From Methyloversatilis discipulorum (GTDB lineage: Bacteria; Pseudomonadota; Gammaproteobacteria; Burkholderiales; Rhodocyclaceae): 64,000 bases of DNA. Both the position numbers and the translations under genes were made by a program. The notes beneath the pieces are model-generated. The model was not told where the DNA came from. It made no database searches and saw nothing but the letters and a program-made list of their open reading frames with translations. This document shows, in pieces, positions 46,962 to 55,074 of this stretch (the stretch's first letter is position 1; each line of letters begins with the position of its first letter). The DNA is taken from positions 2,294,001-2,358,000 of the forward strand of contig NZ_ARVV01000001.1 of assembly GCF_000385375.1 (NCBI RefSeq). Reading direction: 5' to 3'.

Positions 46962-47933
46962 TCAATCTTCCCACTCCAGCTCGGCATACGCCGCGGTGAC
47001 GTTGCGCTTGTGAAACAGATCAGCGAGTTCCCAGTTGCCGACCTGATCGCGCGCCACCTCGTCGGCGGCCTGCGCCAGTTTGCGGCCGGCCTTGATCGCC
47101 GCTCTCGTTTGATCGGCGAGGGCCTGCAGGTAGTTCCCCTGTTTCGCAAACGCCTCCCGCCAGGCGGGCCCCGCGTCGCCGTGACCGGACACGACGCGCT
47201 TCACGTCGAGCGCAGCCAGTTGCGCGTTCACCTTGATCCAGCCCAGCAGCTTGCCGTCGACCACCGGCATGTGACCGACGAACAGCAGGTCGCCGGCGAA
47301 CAGCGTGCCGCTCGTTTCGTCGAGCACGGTGAGGTCGTTGTCGGTGTGCGCGGTCGGCCAGGCGCGCAGGCGCACCACGCGTCCGCCGAGGTCCAGCGTG
47401 TCCTCGCCGCTGACGGTGCGCGTCGGCGCGACCAGTTCCACCCCGCGCCCGGCTTCGCCCATCAGGCGCTCGGCCGAAGCGATGTAGTTGCGACCGCGCG
47501 CCGCCAATGCCGCCGGCAGCTTGGCGTGGCCGACGAACTCGGGCTTGTCGGCGACGAAAGCCTGGTTGCCCAGCACGTGATCCGGGTGCACATGCGTGTT
47601 GATGACGTAGCACACCGGCAGCGCCGTCTTCTGTCGGACGGTCTCGCGCAGCGCGGCACCGACCGCCGGCGATCCGCCGGTGTCGATCACCGCGACGCAG
47701 CGACTTCCGACGATGAAACCGAGGTTCGAGATCGCACCCCGGTTGTGCGCGTCCTGCTCCGCGGTGACACCGTTGAACACGAACACGCCCGGCGCGAGCT
47801 CCTTCATCGGCAGCGTCTCCGCCGCCATCGAAGCGCTCACCGTCAGGGCGAACAGCCCACCCATCATCGACCGCCACAGGCGCCCGGCAACGGCGCTTGC
47901 GGATTTGCACTCAACTGTCAGCATCGTTAGCAT
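46962..47933 (-). CDS. Quinoprotein relay system zinc metallohydrolase 2-like protein (MBL fold)
   Basis: A 323-residue exported protein, with a signal peptide around GRLWRSMMGGLFALTVSASMAA. The metal site is intact: INTHVHPDHVLGN (HxHxDH), AWPTAHTDND (His), LFAGDLLFVGH (Asp) and VSGHGDAG (His). The SoxH-related family accompanies the SoxYZ-like carrier and PQQ dehydrogenases, and may hydrolyse a carrier-bound species; that is unproven. ATG at 47933 is chosen; ATG at 47924 or 47963 are alternatives. It contrasts with the paralogue at 44452, which has lost key ligands. Confidence 0.87.
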   Translation of the reverse strand: MLTMLTVECKSASAVAGRLWRSMMGGLFALTVSASMAAETLPMKELAPGVFVFNGVTAEQDAHNRGAISNLGFIVGSRCVAVIDTGGSPAVGAALRETVRQKTALPVCYVINTHVHPDHVLGNQAFVADKPEFVGHAKLPAALAARGRNYIASAERLMGEAGRGVELVAPTRTVSGEDTLDLGGRVVRLRAWPTAHTDNDLTVLDETSGTLFAGDLLFVGHMPVVDGKLLGWIKVNAQLAALDVKRVVSGHGDAGPAWREAFAKQGNYLQALADQTRAAIKAGRKLAQAADEVARDQVGNWELADLFHKRNVTAAYAELEWED

Positions 47934-47969
47934 TCGGCGTCCATACGCGGCCCAGAATAACAAATCAGG

Positions 47970-49358
47970 ATGCAGCGCCTCACCTCACTTCTTCCACTGC
48001 TGCTGCCGCTTCTGGCCCTGTCCGGTTGTGCCATGCAGCACGTGGAGCCAGCGCCGCTGCAGCCCGAAGCGTCGCAGTCGGCGTTCCGCCAACGCCTGCT
48101 GACCGATGCGCAGACGCGCGACTTTCTGGCGCAGCGCAATATGGATGTCGCGCAATGGCCGCCGGCGAAATGGGCGCCTGAGCAACTGGTGCTGGCCGCC
48201 CTCGACCGTCACCCGGCCACCGCGCAGGCACGCGCCCGCGCCCAGCTTGCCCGCGCCGAGCTGCAGACCGCCGGCCTGAAGCCGCGCACAGTGCTGGCGC
48301 CGGAAGTCGAACGCACCAACGAGCGCGACCCCGGCCAGTCGGCGTGGAGTATCGGGCTGGCGCTGGACCTTGCGATCACCGGTCAGTCGGTACGCGAAGC
48401 GCGGATCGAACGCGCCCGCCTGCTGGCCGACAGCGCGCTGCTCGACGAGGCCGACGCTGCGTGGACGATACGCAGCAACGCGCGCCGCGCGCTGCTCGAA
48501 CTATGGTCAGCCAGCGAAGAACTGAAACTGCTGGACCGCCTGGTCGTGAGCTGGCTGGACGCTCAGGCGGCGATGCAGAAGCGCTACGACCTCGGCGCCG
48601 CCGACGCGCTCGATCTGACGACGACGCGCACCGCGGCCGCACAGGCCGAATCGCGCTACGTGCTGACCGAGCAGCGGCAGATCCGCGCCCGCGGCGAACT
48701 GGCGCAGGCACTCGCGCTGCCGCTGTCGGCTGTCGATGCCTTGACGCTCGACTTCGATGAATTCGAACAGCCGCCTCCGCTGCCCGCCGACGACGCGCTG
48801 CGCAGCGCGGTGACGCTGGACCGAATCGATCTGCGCCGCGCGCTGGCCCGCCACGCCGCTGCCGAAGCCGGCCTGCAGGTCGAACTGCGCGCGCAATACC
48901 CGGAAATCCGCTTGCAGCCAGGCCTGCTGTGGGACCAGGGTGCGACCGTCTGGAAACTCGGCGCCTCGCTGCCGCTGTTCGCGGCGCAACGCCAGGCCGG
49001 TCCGATCGCCGAAGCCGTCGCGCGTCGCGAGATCGCGGCGCAGGACTTCCTGTTGCTGCAGTCGCAGGCACTCGCCGCACTCGACCTCGCGCGCGCCCGG
49101 GTCAAGGCCGCCACGCTGGATACCGACGGCGCCGAAGCGGAACACGACGAAGCGCGGCTGCAGCTGACCCGCACCGAACAGCGCTTCACCCGCGGCGACG
49201 CCGACCGGCTCGACCGCGTGCTCGCCCTCACCCGCCTGCTCGAAGCCGACATCCGGCTGCTGCAGGCGCGCACCCGCACGCTGGCTTCGCGCCTCGCGCT
49301 CGAAGACGCCATGCAGCGCCCGCTTGCCGCCGGCGCCGCCACGGAAGGACAGCCATGA
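47970..49358 (+). CDS. TolC-family outer membrane efflux lipoprotein (CzcC-like)
   Basis: A 462-residue protein with a lipobox (LLALSGCAM), so it is anchored by a lipidated Cys. The body is long helical coiled-coil sequence duplicated in the manner of outer membrane factors (the regions near residues 90-240 and 290-450). It provides the outer membrane channel of the RND pump encoded next. Its stop overlaps the adaptor start (ATGA). It resembles CzcC-type channels more than TolC itself; the substrate is not determined. Confidence 0.88.
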   Translation: MQRLTSLLPLLLPLLALSGCAMQHVEPAPLQPEASQSAFRQRLLTDAQTRDFLAQRNMDVAQWPPAKWAPEQLVLAALDRHPATAQARARAQLARAELQTAGLKPRTVLAPEVERTNERDPGQSAWSIGLALDLAITGQSVREARIERARLLADSALLDEADAAWTIRSNARRALLELWSASEELKLLDRLVVSWLDAQAAMQKRYDLGAADALDLTTTRTAAAQAESRYVLTEQRQIRARGELAQALALPLSAVDALTLDFDEFEQPPPLPADDALRSAVTLDRIDLRRALARHAAAEAGLQVELRAQYPEIRLQPGLLWDQGATVWKLGASLPLFAAQRQAGPIAEAVARREIAAQDFLLLQSQALAALDLARARVKAATLDTDGAEAEHDEARLQLTRTEQRFTRGDADRLDRVLALTRLLEADIRLLQARTRTLASRLALEDAMQRPLAAGAATEGQP

Positions 49359-50401
49359 AAGCACTGACACCACATCGCGCGATGTTCCTGATGGGCCTGC
49401 TCATCATCGCCCTGGTCTGGGCGCTCATCTATTACGCACGCGACGAATGGAAGCTCTACGAAGCGCCCGCCGACGACGACATTGCCGTGCCCTCGCTGGT
49501 CGAGCGCGACGAAAGCGGCATGAGCAGCGTCAAGCTGACGGCCGCAGCGCAGAAGGCAAGCGGCATCGAGGTCGGCCAGCCGCTGACCGTGCGCGCCGGC
49601 ACCGAGCGCGAGGCGCAGGCAGCCGTACTCGACGTCGAGCCGCTGTTCGCACTGCGCGCGCAGCTGCAGGAAGCACGTGCCGACATCGCCCGGCTCGCTT
49701 CGCAACTGGCCCGCTCTGAAGCCGAGCGTGACCGCATCCAGGCGCTGTACAGCGACGACCGCAACGCGTCGGAGCGCGCATTGCAGACCGCACGCAGCCA
49801 GGCCGAACAGGACCGTGGCGCACTGGCCGCGGCGCGCGCCCGCGCTGACGGTCTGCATGCGCGACTGGTGCAGGGCTGGGGCGCGCTCGGCGGCACCGCA
49901 TCCGGCGAGGCGCCGCCGGAACTGGACAAGCTCGCCGACCGCCGCGCCTCGCTGGTGGCGATCGCGCTGCGCGGCGCCGGCGACGCGCCGCCAACCATGC
50001 AGCTGCGTCTGCCCGACGGCGACGAATCGATCGAAGCGCGCCGCATCGGTCTCGCACCGCGCAGCCTGGCGCACGCGGCCGGCGAAACCTGGCTGTACAA
50101 GACCGAGCGCGTGCTGCCGACCGGCACCCGCCTTGCCGCCCGCGGCGTGACCGGCACCGCGGTGCTGCACCTGGTGCCGAACAGCGCGGTGGTCTGGTAC
50201 GCCGGCCTGCCGTGGATCTATGTGCGCGACGACGACGAGCCGGAGGAATTCATCCGCCAGGCCCTGCCCGCCGAATCGCAGCGCCCGGACGGCTGGCTCG
50301 CGCCGGCACTTGAGGACGACGCCCGCGTCGTCACCCGTGGCGCACAGCTGCTGCTGTCGGAAGAGCTGAAGCACACGCTGGCGGACGAGAACGATGACTG
50401 A
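49355..50401 (+). CDS. RND efflux periplasmic adaptor (HlyD/CusB-like)
   Basis: A 348-residue protein with one N-terminal membrane anchor (MFLMGLLIIALVWALIYYA), a periplasmic alpha-helical hairpin rich in Ala, Arg and Glu (about residues 85-165), and beta-rich flanks. Position and build fit the membrane fusion protein linking the TolC-like channel and the RND permease. It keeps the anchor rather than a cleaved signal. It has no His-rich metal-binding N-terminus such as some CusB/CzcB proteins have. Confidence 0.82.
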   Translation: MKALTPHRAMFLMGLLIIALVWALIYYARDEWKLYEAPADDDIAVPSLVERDESGMSSVKLTAAAQKASGIEVGQPLTVRAGTEREAQAAVLDVEPLFALRAQLQEARADIARLASQLARSEAERDRIQALYSDDRNASERALQTARSQAEQDRGALAAARARADGLHARLVQGWGALGGTASGEAPPELDKLADRRASLVAIALRGAGDAPPTMQLRLPDGDESIEARRIGLAPRSLAHAAGETWLYKTERVLPTGTRLAARGVTGTAVLHLVPNSAVVWYAGLPWIYVRDDDEPEEFIRQALPAESQRPDGWLAPALEDDARVVTRGAQLLLSEELKHTLADENDD

Positions 50402-50446
50402 GCGCGGCAGCAAAGCACTGCACGCCCCCGCTCCGGCGCGATTCCC

Positions 50447-50532
50447 GCGGGAGCGGCCTTGGCCGCGACATGGCCGGGGCATGCCGCGGGCGTCGATTCG
50501 GGTCGCTGTCGGGGTCGGAAGACACCTCCTAC
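50447..50532. repeat. REP pair (REPIN-like) inside the efflux operon
   Basis: A GCGGCC-type hairpin at 50447-50469 faces a GGGGTC-type hairpin at 50508-50532. They sit in the 174-bp gap between adaptor and permease genes and could lower or stabilise part of the transcript. Confidence 0.85.
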
Positions 50533-50575
50533 AGGAGCAACAGCTCAGGCAAAGCACAACCGGCAGGGGCGCGCG

Positions 50576-53500
50576 ATGATTGAAGCCATCGTCCGCTTCT
50601 CGGTCCGCCGGCCGGGCATCGTGCTGGCGCTTGCGCTGGTGCTGACGATCTACGCGGTCAGCCGCATGGTCGATGCGCGGCTGGATGTGTTCCCGGAGTT
50701 CGCGCCGGCGCAGGTGGTGATCCAGACCGAAGCGCCCGGACTGCCGGCCGATCTGGTCGAAACACGCGTCACCACACCAATCGAGGCAGCGGTGTCCGGC
50801 ACCCGTGGACTGAAGGAACTGCGCTCGCAGTCCATCCCCGGCCTGTCGGTCGTGACCGTCATCTTCGACGAGAAGTCCGACCTGTTCCGCAACCGCCAGC
50901 TGGTCGCCGAACGCCTGGGTACGCTGGGCGCGCTGCTGCCGGCCGGCGTCACGCCGGTCATCACGCCGCTTACGTCATCGGCGTCGACGCTGCTCGGCGT
51001 TGGCCTCACGTCGGACAAGCGCAGCCTGATGGACATGCGCTATCTGGTCGATTCTGTCGTGCGCCCTCACCTGCTGGCGGTGCAGGGTGTTGCCGACGTG
51101 AATGTATTCGGTGGTGACGTGCGGCAATGGCAGATACAGCTCGACCCGGCCCGCCTGCGCGCGCTCGGCGTCACGCTGGCCGACGTCGAAACGGCGGCGC
51201 GCAGCGCCGCCACAGTCGCGGGCGCCGGCTTCGTCGAGAACGACAATCAGCGCCTGCTGATCGCCATCGACGCCACGCCCTCGACCGCGCGCAGCCTCGA
51301 GCAGCTGACCGTGACGCTGCCCGATGGCCGTTCGCTTGCGCTGGGCGACATCGGACGCGTGCGCGAGGCGCCTGGACCAGCCATCAGTGCGGCGCAGATC
51401 AATGGCACGCCGGGCGTCTTCATGATGGTGCAGGGTCAGCTCGGCGCCGACACGCTCGGTGTCACGCTGGAACTGGAAAAGGCGCTGGCCGATCTGGCGC
51501 CTCTGCTCGAACGCGAGCAGCTGGTGCTGCACCCGGCGCTGTTCCGGCCCGCCAACTTCATCCAGACCGCGCTCGGCAACGTGCGCGCCGACGTGATCAT
51601 AGGCGCCTCGCTGGTCATCGTCGTGCTTTTCCTCTTTCTCTACAACCTGCGCACCGCCTTCATCTCGGCGGTCGCGATTCCGCTGTCGCTGCTGGCGGCC
51701 GTGCTGGTGATGCTGGAGACCGGTGCCAGCCTGAACATCATGGTGCTGGGCGGACTGGCGATCGCGCTCGGCGAAGTGGTGGACGACGCCATCATCGACT
51801 GCGAGAACATCTACCGCCGCCTGCGCGAGAACCGCCACAACGGTTCGCCGGTGCCAACCTGGAAGGTGGTGTTCGACGCGTCGATGGAGGTGCGCAGTTC
51901 GGTGGTCTACGCCACCTTCATCGTGGCGCTGGTGTTCGTGCCGCTGCTCACGCTGTCGGGCGTGGCGGGCAAGCTCTTTGCGCCGTTGGGCACCGCCTAC
52001 ATCCTGGCCATCCTCGCCTCGCTGGTGGTGGCGCTGACGGTCACGCCGGCGATGAGCTGGCTCATGCTCGGACGGCGCGAACTGCCGGACGACGACCCGC
52101 CGCTGATCCGCTGGCTGCGCCCGCGCTACGAGCGCACGCTGCGCGCCATCGAACGCCGCCCGCATGGCCTGATCGCCGGCGTCATGTTCATGCTGGCCGG
52201 TGGCATCGGCGTGCTGCCGCTGTTCGGCGGCGAATTCATACCGCCGCTGCGCGAAGGTCACTACATCGTGCACCTGTCCACGATCCCGGGCACCGCGCCG
52301 GGCGAGGTGTTGCGCGTGGGTCAGCGCGTGACCGAGAAGATTCTCGAGATCGAAGGCGTGAAGTCGGTGGCGCAGTGGGTGGGCCGCGCACAGAACGGCG
52401 CCGACCCCTTCGGCCCGCACTACAGCGAGGTCGAGATCGAGATCGGTCCGCTGCCGGCAAAGGAGCAGGAGCGCATCCTGGCCGACATCCGGCGCACCGT
52501 CACCGGCGACGACGGCGACGAGGACCGCTCGGACGAGGAGGCGCAGAACACCGTCGGCTTCCCCGGCCTCGCCTTTTCGGTGAATACCTTCCTGACCGAG
52601 CGCATAGGCGAGACCGAATCCGGCTTCCCGGCGACGCTGGTGGTTCAGGTGTTCGGCACCAATCTCGACCGCCTGGACGCCGACGCCAGCGCCGTCGCCG
52701 CTGCGCTGTCGCGGGTAAAGGGCGCGACCGACGTGCAGGTGCTGGCTCCGCCGGGCACGCCGGAAATCGTCGTGCGACCGCGGCTGGACAAGCTCGCGGT
52801 GTGGCGCCTGTCGCCGGAGGACGTGCTGGCGGCGGCGCAGACTGCCTTTGCCGGTCGCCGGGTGAGCGAGGTCTATCGCGGCACGCTGGCGACACCGCTG
52901 GTGGTGACATTGGACCCCGACCACCGCCGCTCGCCGACCGAAATCGGCCGCCTGCCGCTGCGCACGCCCGACGGCCGTCTGATCGAACTGCGCGATGTTG
53001 CCGACATCGCGATCGAGAACGGCCGCTACAAGATCCTGCACTCGGGTGGCAAGCGCGTGCAGACCATCACCGCCAACCTCGCCGCCGGCCACGATCTGGG
53101 CCGCTTCAGCGACGACGTGCAGCGCGCGCTGCGCGAGGACGTGAAGCTGAATCCCGGCAGCTACTACAAGGTGACCGGTGCGGCCGAGGCGCAGGCCCAG
53201 GCCAGGCGCGAACTGGTCACCCACTCGCTGCTCGCCGCCGCCGCCATCGCCGTGCTGCTGATGCTGGCCTTCACCAGTCTGCGCAACCTGATGATCACCT
53301 TCGTGAACCTGCCATTCGCGCTGATTGGCGGCATCCTCGCCGCGCTGGCTGGTGGTGGCTGGCTTTCGCTCGGCTCGGTGGTCGGCTTCGTCACGCTGTT
53401 CGGCATCACGCTGCGCAACTCCATCATGCTGGCGTCGCACTACCAGCATCTGGTCGAGCAGGAAGGCCACCGCTGGAACGTCGATACCGCCATCCTCGGC

Positions 53501-53740
53501 GCCACCGAGCGCCTGCCGTCCATCCTGATGACGGCGTTGGTGACCGGCCTCGGCCTGATGCCGCTGGTGATCGGCTCGGGCGAGCCGGGCCGCGAGATCG
53601 AAGGCCCGATGGCCGCCATCATCGTCGGCGGTCTGGCCACCTCGACCATTCTTAACCTGCTGGTGCTGCCGACGCTGCTGCTGCACTACGGGCGCTTCGA
53701 GCCCAAGGACGACGACCACGGTGAGGCAGCGTCCCGGTAA
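50576..53740 (+). CDS. RND efflux permease, CzcA/CusA-like
   Basis: A 1054-residue inner membrane pump. It starts MIEAIVRFSVRRPGIVLALALVL, and has VFPEFAPAQVVIQTEAPG, the TM4 motif LGEVVDDAIIDCENIYRRL with acidic residues of the proton relay, two large periplasmic loops and a second six-helix bundle from about residue 890. The pattern is nearest the heavy-metal efflux branch, but substrate is not fixed by these motifs. ATG at 50576 is the family N-terminus. The ribosome site is modest (CAGGGGCGCGCG). Confidence 0.9.
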   Translation: MIEAIVRFSVRRPGIVLALALVLTIYAVSRMVDARLDVFPEFAPAQVVIQTEAPGLPADLVETRVTTPIEAAVSGTRGLKELRSQSIPGLSVVTVIFDEKSDLFRNRQLVAERLGTLGALLPAGVTPVITPLTSSASTLLGVGLTSDKRSLMDMRYLVDSVVRPHLLAVQGVADVNVFGGDVRQWQIQLDPARLRALGVTLADVETAARSAATVAGAGFVENDNQRLLIAIDATPSTARSLEQLTVTLPDGRSLALGDIGRVREAPGPAISAAQINGTPGVFMMVQGQLGADTLGVTLELEKALADLAPLLEREQLVLHPALFRPANFIQTALGNVRADVIIGASLVIVVLFLFLYNLRTAFISAVAIPLSLLAAVLVMLETGASLNIMVLGGLAIALGEVVDDAIIDCENIYRRLRENRHNGSPVPTWKVVFDASMEVRSSVVYATFIVALVFVPLLTLSGVAGKLFAPLGTAYILAILASLVVALTVTPAMSWLMLGRRELPDDDPPLIRWLRPRYERTLRAIERRPHGLIAGVMFMLAGGIGVLPLFGGEFIPPLREGHYIVHLSTIPGTAPGEVLRVGQRVTEKILEIEGVKSVAQWVGRAQNGADPFGPHYSEVEIEIGPLPAKEQERILADIRRTVTGDDGDEDRSDEEAQNTVGFPGLAFSVNTFLTERIGETESGFPATLVVQVFGTNLDRLDADASAVAAALSRVKGATDVQVLAPPGTPEIVVRPRLDKLAVWRLSPEDVLAAAQTAFAGRRVSEVYRGTLATPLVVTLDPDHRRSPTEIGRLPLRTPDGRLIELRDVADIAIENGRYKILHSGGKRVQTITANLAAGHDLGRFSDDVQRALREDVKLNPGSYYKVTGAAEAQAQARRELVTHSLLAAAAIAVLLMLAFTSLRNLMITFVNLPFALIGGILAALAGGGWLSLGSVVGFVTLFGITLRNSIMLASHYQHLVEQEGHRWNVDTAILGATERLPSILMTALVTGLGLMPLVIGSGEPGREIEGPMAAIIVGGLATSTILNLLVLPTLLLHYGRFEPKDDDHGEAASR

Positions 53741-53762
53741 GCCGCCCCTGCCGCCACGGCCC

Positions 53763-53860
53763 CGTCGCGGCCAAGGCCGCTCCCACAGAGGGAATGCGCG
53801 AGCGCCGTGACCCGAGCGTGAGCAAGGGTTCGGTGGGAGCGAGCTTGCTCGCGATTGCGG
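53763..53860. repeat. Two REP hairpins of different families
   Basis: A GCGGCC-type element lies at 53763-53788 and a GCGAGC-TT-GCTCGC element at 53832-53860. The second belongs to the family of the 122-bp array at 2.1-2.5 kb. Confidence 0.85.
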
Positions 53861-53887
53861 CCTTGATCGAAGCCGGTACCGATCACG

Positions 53888-54367
53888 CTACTTCACGATC
53901 AGCGGATCGATCATGATGTCGCGCGTGAAGAAGGTGTTCTGCTCGCCGGCACAGCTCATGAAACCAAGCGCCTCGCCGAAGCGCAGGAACTGCCCCTCGC
54001 GCTTCAGGTAGGCGTTCTGTGCCTGATAGGCCTCGGTTTCGGTTTTCAGCGTGGTCGGGCAGTCGGCGAAGATGGCGTCGCCGCGGGCCTTGTGCTGCAG
54101 CACATGCACCAGTTCATGCAGCAGGAAGGAGTTGTCGGCGGCGTTTTCGAGGTCCAGCGTATCGCGCACGTAGATGACGTAGTGCTCGGTCTCGAAGGTG
54201 GCCGCGATATTGGTGCAGCCCGCCGCGGCGTCAGGACAGACTGCCTTCGCCAGTTCGGCTTCCGACAGCACCTGCACCGGCGGCAGCGCGTCGACCGGAA
54301 TGGGCGGATAGCCGGACAGCTTGGACGCCAGGTCGACCAGAAAGGCCAGCAGCTCCTGCGACACCAT
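53888..54367 (-). CDS. Small zincin-like protein with HELVH motif, unknown function
   Basis: A 159-residue protein with a zinc-peptidase-like LLHELVHVLQ motif near residue 95 and four or five Cys. It has no signal peptide from the chosen ATG (54367), which follows a strong AAGGAGGTG. A frame extended upstream lacks such a site. I do not recognise a named family. The HExxH could be catalytic, as in small metallopeptidases, with TETEAYQAQN supplying a third ligand (Glu). It stands alone on the minus strand. Confidence 0.75.
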   Translation of the reverse strand: MVSQELLAFLVDLASKLSGYPPIPVDALPPVQVLSEAELAKAVCPDAAAGCTNIAATFETEHYVIYVRDTLDLENAADNSFLLHELVHVLQHKARGDAIFADCPTTLKTETEAYQAQNAYLKREGQFLRFGEALGFMSCAGEQNTFFTRDIMIDPLIVK

Positions 54368-54459
54368 GACGCACCTCCTTCCGCAGATGCGCAACAGACC
54401 GTGCGCCGGGCGCAAACGTTCGCCGCGGCGACGCCGAAGCCCTACACTGCGCGCCGATC

Positions 54460-54903
54460 ATGAAGGACATCGTGAAGCTCATCGTTCTCGACACCAACGC
54501 GGTACTCGACCTGCTGCTGTGGCACAACGCCGAACTGGACTGCGTGGCACAGGCGCTGGCCGACGGTCGCGCGCGGCTGTCGTGCGACGAAGCCTGCCTG
54601 CGCGAACTGCGTACCGTGCTGCGCTACGACAAGTTCGGTCTCGACGACGAGACCGCTGCCCGACTGTACGCCGACTACCTCGCACGGGTCGAACTGAATC
54701 CGCTGCCGGCGCAACCCGATACCTCGCTGCCGCGCTGCCGCGATCGCGAGGACCAGAAGTTCTTCGACCTCGCGGTGCGCAGCAAAGCCGACCTGCTGGT
54801 GTCGCGCGACCGCGCCGTGCTGCGCCTCGGCCGGCACCGGCTGTGTCCGTCGACGCTGAAGGTGGTCGCACCACCCGCCCTCGCCGCCTTGCTGGCCTCC
54901 TGA
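54460..54903 (+). CDS. PIN-domain protein (putative toxin-like RNase, COG1569 type)
   Basis: A 147-residue PIN-fold protein. Acidic residues lie in VLDTNAVLDLL (Asp), DEACLRELRTVL (Glu), DREDQKFFDLA (Asp/Glu) and LLVSRDRAVL (Asp), the usual metal-binding set. Such proteins are often toxins of toxin-antitoxin pairs, but no antitoxin gene adjoins here. ATG at 54460 has no ribosome site; GTG at 54472 (VKLIVLDTN) follows AAGGA at a short spacing and may be the true start. Confidence 0.85.
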   Translation: MKDIVKLIVLDTNAVLDLLLWHNAELDCVAQALADGRARLSCDEACLRELRTVLRYDKFGLDDETAARLYADYLARVELNPLPAQPDTSLPRCRDREDQKFFDLAVRSKADLLVSRDRAVLRLGRHRLCPSTLKVVAPPALAALLAS

Positions 54904-55074
54904 GCAAGTCGTCGGCCGTACGGCGCGCCGGTTCAAGTTTTTCGTGAGGCTTTGTAAGCAGCGGCTGCCTATACTCGCGCCCGTTCGATCAGGCGCGCAC
55001 AGACGCGCCGCGCATCCGAGACAGCAGGCTCGCGCAGTTGCGCACGGCCGCAGACACCCAGAGAGAGACCTCCA

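Noticed and set aside
50975..53719. Long minus-strand open frame opposite the RND permease
   Set aside because: It is an antisense shadow with Arg/His/Gln-rich sequence and no family motif.
54460..54903. PIN protein as one half of a complete toxin-antitoxin pair
   Set aside because: No small antitoxin gene is found on either side; only the PIN gene is supported.
54940..54976. Promoter for the receptor at 55075 (TATACT with a TTGTAA upstream)
   Set aside because: The spacing between the two hexamers is only 12 bp, too short for a sigma-70 promoter; only the -10-like hexamer is mentioned.
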